From Roridomyces roridus (Eukaryota > Basidiomycota > Agaricomycetes > Agaricales > Mycenaceae): 64,000 nt of DNA. The stretch lies in contig JARKIF010000001.1 in the NCBI GenBank assembly GCA_029378245.1, positions 186,001-250,000 of the forward strand, given 5' to 3'. Below are positions 56,301 through 64,000 of this stretch, piece after piece. Numbering within the stretch: position 1 is the stretch's first letter; each line of letters begins with the position of its first letter. The translations under genes were made by a program, and so were the position numbers. The notes under the pieces are model-generated. The model was given only the letters and a program-made list of their open reading frames with translations. It did not search any database and was not told the origin of the DNA.

Positions 56301-57007
56301 TTGAACGCAGCCTCATTCCGAGCGCGAGCGCTTTTACGCTCCGCTTCATCACTGATCCCTTGTAAGATCGTGTCGGGTTCAAGCGTCTTACCGAGTAGTG
56401 ATGCGGCGCCAGTGAGTGCGGAAAGGTATGTCTCCCATGAACCTGGCAGAGATCCGAGTAGTATTGCGACAAAATCATCATCGCCGGGGTCTGCCTCCAT
56501 CGCGATGAGATCTTCCCGGTATTTCTGCAACTTCTCGAGGTGAGCTTGCACATCCCCGCCTTCAGAGCAACGCTCATCCTGAAGTTTACGTCGCAGGTCA
56601 ACCGTGACCATCTTGGACTTCTTCTCAAATTCCGCCTTCACCTTCGTCCACATGTCCAGAGCAGTTTTCTCTGCCTTCACCTTCAAGAAAAGTGAGTTGG
56701 AGATTCCGGATGCAATGGCCTGTTTGATAACTGCCTGCTCAGATCGCCAGATTCTACGCTTGGCAAAGTATTCGTTCGCGGCTTTGGTCTCATCCGAAGT
56801 TGGAGTATTTGGATTCGCGACAGGCGGAGCGGTTGGCTCAGCTGCTGACGCGCCCTTCTCCAGATGATGGTCCAGCCCGGCTGCAGTAGCAGCGAATACG
56901 AAGCGATCGCGGAAGAAAATCCAGTTGCTGCCGTCTTTCTCACATGCGGGGAGTCTAGCGAAGTACTCAGAGAGCTTAAGAGTAGAAGACATCGTGTTGG
57001 TAGACAT
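53375..57007 (-). pseudogene. Copia gag-pol, frame-broken
   Basis: From ATG 57007: a gag part (VTVDLRRKLQDERC, LLGSLPGSWETYLSAL), zinc knuckle CFNCNRRGHFKSEC, protease AVIDSGASQHMT, integrase with zinc motif (ELHRMMGH...CESCLHGR), D/D/E residues in VHSDVWG, FTDDASRYT, LHSDNGGEYKS...PEHNGVAERLNRTL, then reverse transcriptase with KYKARLVARGFTQVQGVDY, YGLKQSARKWYEKL and IHVDDSTITG (HVDD in place of the usual YVDD). The 1163-codon frame ends at 53516 because one base is missing in the LGPINWLLGM region; the next frame has a TGA after GMEAK. Not functional. Confidence 0.92.
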
Positions 57008-57117
57008 TGTTGACGGTCAGTGGTGGCGGTAGCTTGAATTTAACTGTGAGCGTAGTACGAAAGGTGTTGAACTTTGTGGGTGGTGTGCGGTGAGTAGTGT
57101 TGATGTAAGTCAGTTAT

Positions 57118-57134
57118 GCTCGGGGCCCATAACC
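57118..57134 (-). other. Copia primer-binding site, half-tRNA type
   Basis: Directly after the 5' LTR the minus strand reads GGTTATGGGCCCCGAGC. This is complementary to the anticodon arm of eukaryotic initiator tRNA-Met (…GGGCTCATAAC…) with one mismatch, not to a tRNA 3' end. Confidence 0.6.
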
Positions 57135-57333
57135 TGTTGGCAGCACAAGTATATCACGCAGTGGGATAGAGAGAAATCTAGGTGATGATTGGGATAATAC
57201 GGAGGTCTTATAAACCTCTACAGTGAGTCATATAAGTAGTCTACAATGTTCTCTAGTATTCTATATGAGTCCCATCTCGGGGAGCCCGATGCCCGAGCAT
57301 AGCCTCGGGGATACCGGCTTGTTCATTCTGACA
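57135..57333 (-). repeat. 5' LTR of the copia element
   Basis: Begins TGTTGGCAGCACAAG and ends TTCATTCTGACA on the plus strand. It carries GAAATCTAGGTGATGATT, a piece absent from the other LTR. Confidence 0.9.
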
Positions 57334-57666
57334 GAGTTGGGGCACAAAGGAGTTCGAGCTTTGTGGGAAATGCTCAAAGTGCGATTTTTCTGGCCGCGAA
57401 TGTACGCCGATATTCAGCATCACGTCGCGTCTTGCCATAATTGCCAGACGCGAAATATGAAACGCCTGGAAATTCCGCTTACAGTCTCAACACCGGTCGC
57501 GCTATTCCAGAAGGTGTATATCGACATTATGCGTATGCCCAAGGCCGGTCCGTACTCTATGATTGTTGCTGCTCGGGACGATTTGTCGGGGACTTGTGAA
57601 GCAAAAGCTTTACGTGTCGCCACTGCTAAACCCCTTTCCAATTTCTTTTGGACTCACATTTATTGC
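57334..57666 (+). mobile_element. Ty3/gypsy integrase, 5' part
   Basis: The frame reads ELGHKGVRALWEMLKVRFFW, PRMYADIQHHVASCHNCQTR (zinc-binding HHCC region), then VYIDIMRMPKAGPYSMIVAA and RDDLSGTCEAKAL, the first catalytic Asp region of a retroviral-type integrase. It starts abruptly at the copia LTR and stops at FFWTHIYC, where the 5.38-kb element is inserted. The gag, protease and reverse transcriptase are not in the window. Confidence 0.85.
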
Positions 57667-57884
57667 ACCCTTTACAGCTAAATTTTCGGGATAAATGTGG
57701 TTATTAGCCACGGGTCAATCGCGTTAAACGCGGTTAGCTGCAGGGTGCCAAATCCCGGGCTTCTGCGGGTAGAACCGGGTTCCCCGCGGCTTCGGCGGCA
57801 TCAATCAACTCTATCACCCCACTCATTTTCGGCACCCACGGCACCTGGTGAGTACTTATCTGCCCACTAATAACCCTACTTATC

Positions 57885-58115
57885 CTTAACGCGTTAAGCC
57901 AGAGCTCAACGCGTTGATGACCTGTCCGCACTCAACGCGAAAACCCTCCCATCTGCGAGTCTCCCATGACCAAAAAAAAAAAAAAAGAGACATAAAATTG
58001 ATCTATTACTAAATACACTCAACGCGTTAAACGGCTCAACGCGTTAAGTGCAACAAAAAAGAGTACAAAATAATTTGATCCCATTTCAACGCGTTAAACG
58101 GCAGCCGGAGCTCAA
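57885..58115. repeat. Left subterminal repeats, AACGCGTT
   Basis: Five exact AACGCGTT palindromes plus one AACGTGTT variant occur in about 230 bases, most as CAACGCGTTAA. In DNA transposons such subterminal arrays are commonly transposase-binding sites. Confidence 0.85.
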
Positions 58116-60699
58116 CGTGTTAAACGCACGGGACCAAAAAGTGGCGAAAAAGCCGTGCCTGGCACCCAGCAGCTCCCGCTGGTGATAATCCGATTGTCGT
58201 CACCGCTCTTCGGGTCCAAAATGGACTGTCCCTCCTCCACAGCCAGGCAGAACAGTCGAATGGCAGAACCGTCCGAAAACGCCTTTGGGGCCGTTCGTGC
58301 ACACCGGCCTCTTCGAAAATCAGCGTCCGCACACGCTGCCGCATCTAAACGCCGTGTGGTTATCGACGTTCAGCCTGGAAAGCGCGACGGCGATGCGAGG
58401 ATCATCCGGGGGGTTTTCAGCAGCAGCAGCGGCCACGTTGATGCGGGCGAGGTGGAGGATGGAGGGTGTGTAACGGCCGGTGTGCACGCACATTGGAGGC
58501 GGCGACGGTGTGGTGTGGAATTACCCGCAGGTGTTGATGCGGAGGCACTCTTCTCGATGCGACTGCCTATGGCGGTGATAAGCGAAGACGGTGCGGCGCG
58601 AGGGGATGACGTTTGAGGCGGGGCGATGAGAACACGATCGAAAGGTGCGTGGGGATGAGCACCCAGGGACGCGCAGATGGAAGACGATGAATGTGTTGTG
58701 CGCGAGAACGCGCTGCCGACGGTGAGCTGAATATGGAAAACTCAGTTCTGCATGAGAACGTCAGCGTGCCTTTAGGATATGGAGTGGAGGGGAAGGAGCA
58801 CTCGCAGACGCGGCTTGGGAGTCCCACGGGGCGAGTCTCTTTAGAGGGAGGAGGGAGGAAATAACCACATACCATATGAGCGGTCTGTATTCGGCACCTC
58901 GACGCAATGAGCGGTGACGCGGCGCCTGCAAGACGTCAGAAAACAGCTAAGAATGGCCAATGAGGGAAGGAGAGAGAGTTGGGGATGAGGGCCCTGCTCT
59001 GTGGTGGGAGTCGGGCCGTGAAAGGGAAGATTTGGTGGAAGGGTTTTGTGGTGAAAAAACTGGACGTACTCGGGGTGTGCTCTGACGACGGAAGATGCAC
59101 AGTTTTGCACATAGGGTGTCGAGGGCTCAACGGAGGTACACGGCGACGTAAAACGACCACATTCTAGCCCATGTGAGTGAGGAGACGGGGTCTGAGTGCC
59201 AATGACGCACCTGGTGTATGCCACGCAAGCGTCTTTTCCTTCGCAAAGCAACCCCTCAGAAAGCCGTTGGATCGAATTCTAGTTGTAAGGGATGTTGTTG
59301 GAATGAGTCTGCGGTTCTGAGAACGAGAGACGGCGGCCTAGGTGTGGAGAAGGTCGTGGTGCAGAAGGGAGAGCACACCGTCACATGACCCATCAACAAA
59401 GCAAGCTGTTGCCGCTCGAGCGCGTTTTGCGGTGTTCTCTCTACTTTTTGTGACTCACTTTCGCTGTAAATCGTGTATCTAGGATGTCAGCCCATGTTCT
59501 GAGCACCATATTGCGTACACCGGGACCTGAAACCGCATCTAGAAAGGTGTTTGAACGGAAAAGGCCCAATATCTGCGTTCACGCAAGTTTATGCATGCAA
59601 AACCCGTCGCCAGAGCCACACAACAGCTTCGTTTTGAGTGTATCCTGTACCTGGAGTTTTGAACGACTGAGAGCTGAGGGCTGAAGACCCAAGGGGCAGG
59701 CAAAGCTGAATCTCAGTCCGCAGTAAAACTCTACTCTTTGACTGTCCCAACCATCTCCACCACGGCAAATACATTCCAAGGAAGTAGAAAGGACACTTAC
59801 TTTGAGATGAATAAAGCCACAGTTGTCTCTTCCGGTCCAGACCTTGCAGACAAACGGATGTACATACCTCAGTGAGTTTGGGAAACAGTGAGGCCGCCAT
59901 GAATTTGCCAAATCCCTCGAGACGCCGGACATTTCTCAGGAGACGAGTTTGAAGGCTGAAAGCCACGGGTCATAAGTACCCTTTCAAGTTGGGCCCGAGT
60001 TATACAATGTGTGAGACATGAAGGTAGAGAAACGGAGTGGTGATCCAGTCCAAATGTCAAAACGAATCGGGCTGGCAATATCAGTTCCCGACGGAAACTA
60101 ATGATGATTTTTAAATCCTAGCACCTTCCACATCCCTTTGTTTGTCCCAGATTTTATTCTGTGGATGTATGGATACAACACCTACTCAGAGAAAAATTCA
60201 CAGCTCACCAGCCTGCCCTGTAAATTTCTGAGAAAGTGAACAGTAGTGAATCAGTTCCCGAATTAAATGATTTGGGCGTCCGATTCTGGATGCCCAGCGG
60301 GGGGCCGCACTCAACACACACTGAAAAAACAAAAGGAAAGGAAATGGATTGCGCAATAGTAATAGTACAAACGAGCCGTGTAAGTTGAAGACGAGAAGTA
60401 GGGAAGCACAAGAGTGCTCGACCACGTTCTCAACCTCACCAGGCTCGATATCCCTGCCACAACGTCCGGATACGCTGGATCTCTTCAGAAACCCGAACTC
60501 GACATCCAACGGCTCCTCGTGTGCTCGACGTCCGCATACTTGACACCGCTGCCATCAATACTCCCATCGCACATCATCGCCGCGCCCGTCGTCCCTACAC
60601 GCGAAACAAAACGGAGTGCTTGACCACGAGCTGCGAGCACCACGTTTCCGAGTCCATCTTCGCGTGAATCGGATTTACACTGGACATGTCCACGCTTGA

Positions 60700-60760
60700 C
60701 GTCTTGCGTTCGACAACTCCGCGTTCGACAACTCCGCGTTCGATGACTCCGCACTGGACT
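60700..60760 (+). repeat. Short tandem repeat, 15-base unit
   Basis: Units of GCGTTCGACAACTCC and close variants follow one another, and the CTCGAC/CTGGAC theme continues with decay to about 60930, giving pseudo-repetitive frames on both strands. Not a gene. Confidence 0.6.
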
Positions 60761-61505
60761 TCTCTGTGCTGGACGTCTGCGCGCTCGACATCCCCATGCT
60801 CGGCAAGCGCAGGATCGAAATTCCCACGTCCGATATCCTTGTACTTGACACTCGACATTCACGCGCTCGACACTCCCGCGCCCGAGATCCTCTCACTCGG
60901 GATCCACGCGCTCGACGACCTCATGCCGTCTTCGCAGCGTTCGCAGCGGACGAGCTCGAAATGCTCCGACGGCTCAACGTCTCTGTTTGCAGCCCGTCGG
61001 ATGGATTGGGAGTGAAACAATTTCGGGTGACGAGACGAGCGGAGAACGAGGTGGCGGGTGGGACGAGACGAGGGCGACACAGCCAGGTCCTGTGGTCATC
61101 GTTAGCAGGATTCCTGGGTCACAGAACTTTGCGCACGCACCTATGTAACCTGAATTTGAATTGAGCCCAAATCCCCGTGAATTGAGCCCAAAGGTGTCAA
61201 AGACCGTATTGATACGTAGCCCTAGACACAGAGGACGAGTTGGAGTGGGGAGGAATGAGATGAGACCTGGGGAGTGAGCAGCAGCCAGCGCGGAGAACCG
61301 GGAGGCAGGGAGACCGTCGCCGGCAGCGGTGAAGGTGGAGAGCGTGCAACGTCATCGAGCCACCAGCCGGGCAGGGTTGATTCATGAAAACTCGGAGTCG
61401 TGCAAAGAGGGAAGAGCCAACGACGAAGGGAGGAACGAGGAGGGAGACAAGGACCATGCATGCGAAACCGTCGCTGTGACGACATCCGGATCTCCGGCGG
61501 GAATA

Positions 61506-62082
61506 GGTGCGTTCAAAGTACCCGGAACGACTCGGTACGCGTTCCTAGAAACGAGACTCATTCTGAAATCCGGAACAGAATCTGTACCGAGTTTCAAACG
61601 GGTGCTCTCAAACCTGGAACTCGTTTTGATGGAGGGTGATTTGCGTGCATGGTGGATACGCGCCTCGGGCGGGCCCGGGGAGTCATTGGGGCCACCGCGA
61701 CGACTGGCCCCCTCTGATATCAAGTTCGTCGTAGGCACAGAGACACCGCCGCCGGACTCGCCGCGTTGGAGCGTCAAGCGCCAGTAAGTACCCTCAGAGG
61801 GCTCGCTGAGCTGTCTGCTGTTGCTCTGCTGGGAACATGCCCGGAGGCTATGCGGGCGGGGGTCGGGAGTCGGGGATCGTGCACACCTTTGAGCCACGGC
61901 GTAATCAGCGCGTGATACGATGGCACTAAGTAATGCCATCATTCCGAGTTTCGAGTTTCGAGTTTTGCGTACCGGATAAAAAGTCGGTAAGACAAAGAAC
62001 TCGGAACGTGTTCCGAGTTTTCCGAGTTTTCCGAGTTTCGATTTCGTTCCGAGTTTTTCGTTCCGGATACTTTGAACGCACC
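61506..62082. mobile_element. 577-bp MITE with TA target duplication (E3)
   Basis: GGTGCGTTCAAAGTACCCGG at 61506 is matched inverted by the sequence ending at 62082 (one mismatch in about 24), flanked by TA (61504-61505, 62083-62084). Near the right end GAGTTT/CCGAGTTTT words repeat about eight times. No credible gene. It is nested in the 5.38-kb element. Confidence 0.85.
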
Positions 62083-62599
62083 TAATTCCGAGATGGCGCC
62101 ATCCTCTTTTTTCTTTCTCTCTCCGAGTCTCTCGCCGTCAAATCTTAACCCTCTCTCGCTCTCGCCTTCACCACCGCTGCCTGGCCTCACCTACCTCTCG
62201 ATCATCCCATCAATCGATCTACATGCATGCATCAACGCGCACTGTGGATGGTTCCTCAATTGAAACGAATAATCTCATGCACGTCCCATTGAGTCCCATT
62301 TGTTCTCAGTTCGGATGCCGAAATCGTATCGCTACCTGAGCCCACACGCTCTGCCCTTCCCCATCTCATCGACCAACCCGCCCATCCGAAACGCCGCGCC
62401 TGCACCCGGGCATGCCGGCAATGCCGGATTCTTTCCCGGTGCGCTGCCGACCGCAATATGGATGCAATCAGGTGCGATGGAAAGCTATGTGGTGGGGCAG
62501 TGCGGGCTCTCTGAGCGGCGGCTGGAGCGTAAGCGGCGTGGCGGGCGGCGGGGTACGGGGCGGGGCAGCGGCCGTAACCGAATCGCGGTTTTCGCGTTG

Positions 62600-62830
62600 A
62601 ACTCACGTTCAACGCGTTAATCAGTGCACTCTCGTTCAACGTGTTAACTGTGTTTAACGCGTTAAGCGCAAGAGTCACGTGTCGATGCGGCGGGGAGGCG
62701 GGACGGCGAGCGGGCGGCGGCGTGGCTTAATCGGATGTTTCTCGCATTGAACGGGGCAACGTTCAACGCGTTAAATACCGTTAAATACCGGAGCGTTCAA
62801 CGCGTTAACAGTTCAATTAACGCGTTGAAT
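62600..62830. repeat. Right subterminal repeats, AACGCGTT
   Basis: Five exact AACGCGTT palindromes plus an AACGTGTT variant occur in about 230 bases, mirroring the left end of the 5.38-kb element. Confidence 0.85.
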
Positions 62831-63046
62831 GCTCGGGTCACGGGTATATTTGTATTTTGTATATTATTCTACTAATTAATTGTGAAAACCATTTGTTTTT
62901 TTGCCGAGAGTCGAGTGTTCGGCAAGAGAAAGCCCCGGCAGCCTTGCCGTGGGCTCCCTTTGAGCCCCACAGATATAGCCCTGTTTAACGCATTCGACCC
63001 TTGGCTGATAACCCTATTTACCGCGATAAATTCACTGTACCAGCTG

Positions 63047-63882
63047 TTTATTGCCGTTATGGATGCCCTCGCCGCGTCATCACTGACAATGGTCCTGAAG
63101 TACGCGCCGGATTTGAGCAGCTGATGAAGACACTCAATATTCCACAGATCAAGATTTCTCCGTACAATAAACATGCCAATGGTGTTGTGGAACGTGGGCA
63201 TTTCACATTGCGAGAAGCATTGGTGACCTCCTGCAGTGGTGCAATAATTCAGTGGCCAGAAAAATTACCACTGGCTATTTTTGCCGATCGAATCACCGTC
63301 AGCCGCGTCACTGGTTTTTCCCCTTATCAACTTCTGCATGGGACGGACCCAATTTTGCCTTTCGACTTGACAGAGGCTACCTTTTTGGTCGAGGGATTTC
63401 ATTCTGGCATGACAACGGCAGAATTACTGAAGCTCCGAATTCGGCAATTGTCCAAACACGACCGAGATATTCACCACGCAGCAGAGACCCTGAAGAAGTC
63501 CCGTTTCTATTCAAAGGCGCAATTTGAACGGAAGTTCATCAAGAAGCTGCAGAGGGATGAATACAAGCCGGGTGAGTTGGTGTTGATTCGAAATGTGAGT
63601 TTGGAAATGGAAGTGAGTTCGAGGAGGAAAACATCGGACAGGTACATGGGACCATACAAAGTGGTGCGCAAGAACATGGGAGGTGCATATCTCCTTCAAG
63701 AATTGGATGGATCGCCACTTGCACACAATCCTATTGCCGCCTTTCGACTATACCCCTATATCACCCGTGACCATTGGTTCATGCACTCTGGTTGGATGGT
63801 GCCGGATGACGATAATGATGAAAATGGGGATGGAGAATCTCCATCAGAAATGGAGACATCGCCGGATTCTAGGGACGATTAA
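63047..63882 (+). pseudogene. Ty3/gypsy integrase, 3' part, to the pol end
   Basis: The frame resumes VYCRYGCPRRVITDNG with the second Asp (TDNG), continues KISPYNKHANGVVERGH with the catalytic Glu, then the integrase C-terminal region (ADRITVSRVTGFSPYQLLHG; PGELVLIRNVSLEME; DRYMGPYKVVRKNMGGAYLL) and an acidic tail, stop at 63882. It has no start of its own: it is the other half of the gene at 57334. No chromodomain is evident. About 115 bases of flank without a gene remain after it. Confidence 0.88.
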
Positions 63883-64000
63883 GCTTGCTTGACTTCGCGA
63901 AGCTATTCGCACGACTCAAAGTCCAGCATGCAGATTTGATCCCCGTCTATTCAAGTCCTTTAATTAGCGGCGCAAGTTAAGGAGTATTCCTCGCCCCCGC

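Larger units (their letters stand above)
51973..57333 (-). mobile_element. Ty1/copia LTR retrotransposon, decayed
   Basis: Two LTRs (51973-52157, 185 bp; 57135-57333, 199 bp) start TGTT and end ACA and enclose a gag-pol frame on the minus strand. The LTRs differ by a 14-bp stretch and several substitutions, so the insertion is not very recent. A primer site follows the 5' LTR and a purine tract (GGCTTGAGGGGGAG on the minus strand, 52158-52171) precedes the 3' LTR. The flanking 5-mers (TCCTC and GAGTT) do not match. The right flank lies within a gypsy integrase gene; the left does not. Confidence 0.92.
57667..63046. mobile_element. 5.38-kb non-autonomous DNA transposon inside the gypsy integrase
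   Basis: TTTATTGC flanks both ends (57659-57666, 63047-63054), an 8-bp target duplication as in hAT and KDZ-type elements. The ends are imperfect inverted repeats (about 55 bases: GGATAAATGTGGTTATTAGC at the left against GGTAAATAGGGTTATCAGCC at the right). Clusters of the palindrome AACGCGTT lie inside both ends. No transposase or other protein family is recognisable in the 4.4 kb between; frames there are short or low-complexity. The split gypsy frame continues across it (IYC before, VYCRYGCPRRVITDNG after). Confidence 0.88.

Noticed and set aside
58155..58616. 153-codon plus-strand frame in the 5.38-kb element
   Set aside because: Overlaps equally long frames on the other strand and resembles no transposase; treated as chance.
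60485..61164. Overlapping frames with repeated Arg/Cys or Val-Glu-Arg words
   Set aside because: They are all translations of a short tandem DNA repeat (GCGTTCGACAACTCC-like units).
61329..61942. Frames of 150-190 codons on both strands
   Set aside because: They overlap the ends and interior of the 577-bp MITE (61506-62082) and have no recognisable domain.

Overview
The window is fungal nuclear DNA, most likely from a mushroom-forming basidiomycete (Agaricomycetes). The signs are protein genes split by introns of about 45-65 bp with GT...AG ends, basidiomycete families (DUF6534 seven-helix protein, DUF2828/vWA protein, Zn2Cys6 clusters, a short NLR-type N-terminal motif) and a dense load of fungal transposable elements. 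The species cannot be named from sequence alone.

Layout. 1-9 kb holds ordinary genes on the minus strand: a DUF2828 gene broken by a 388-bp TA-flanked MITE, an intron-containing tRNA-Gly(GCC), a GNAT acetyltransferase, the PP1 inhibitor YPI1 and an ABC transporter. 13-16 kb holds a MYND-protein fragment and the first member (P1) of a repeated gene family. 17.2-26.7 kb is a nest of transposons: a two-gene Tc1/mariner-type element with 73-bp inverted repeats, MITEs inside and beside it, and a degenerate block without genes. 26.8-30.7 kb is a mosaic second copy of parts of 3.2-13.7 kb, and each locus keeps different genes intact. 30-36.6 kb holds an intact MYND protein, an indoleamine 2,3-dioxygenase and a DUF6534 membrane protein. 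37-51.4 kb is a cluster of four more members of the P family (P2-P5), with a secreted cysteine-rich protein and a helix-turn-helix remnant between them. 52-57.3 kb is a decayed Ty1/copia retrotransposon. From 57.3 kb to the end is a Ty3/gypsy integrase gene split by a 5.38-kb non-autonomous element with an 8-bp target duplication, which itself carries another MITE.

The main discovery candidate is the P family. All complete members share an N-terminal ~480-residue module: a short first exon, a segment of the F..A..F.I.GS.F.NV.GDVN type, a conserved core containing GRG(F/Y)PLYVP, IGDVGR and FDFFFNIYLPADHPIN, and a C-terminal MSHDD.WRD segment. Each then runs through conserved splice sites or uninterrupted frame into a different signalling domain: a CaMK-like kinase in P2, a dual-specificity phosphatase whose catalytic Cys codon is Gly in P4, and a Zn2Cys6 DNA-binding cluster in P1 and P5 (P5 after a one-base frame break). 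One common module joined to exchangeable copies of host signalling domains, one with a dead active site, resembles the integrated-decoy layout of plant NLR receptors. That reading is inference. The fusions themselves can be followed in the sequence.
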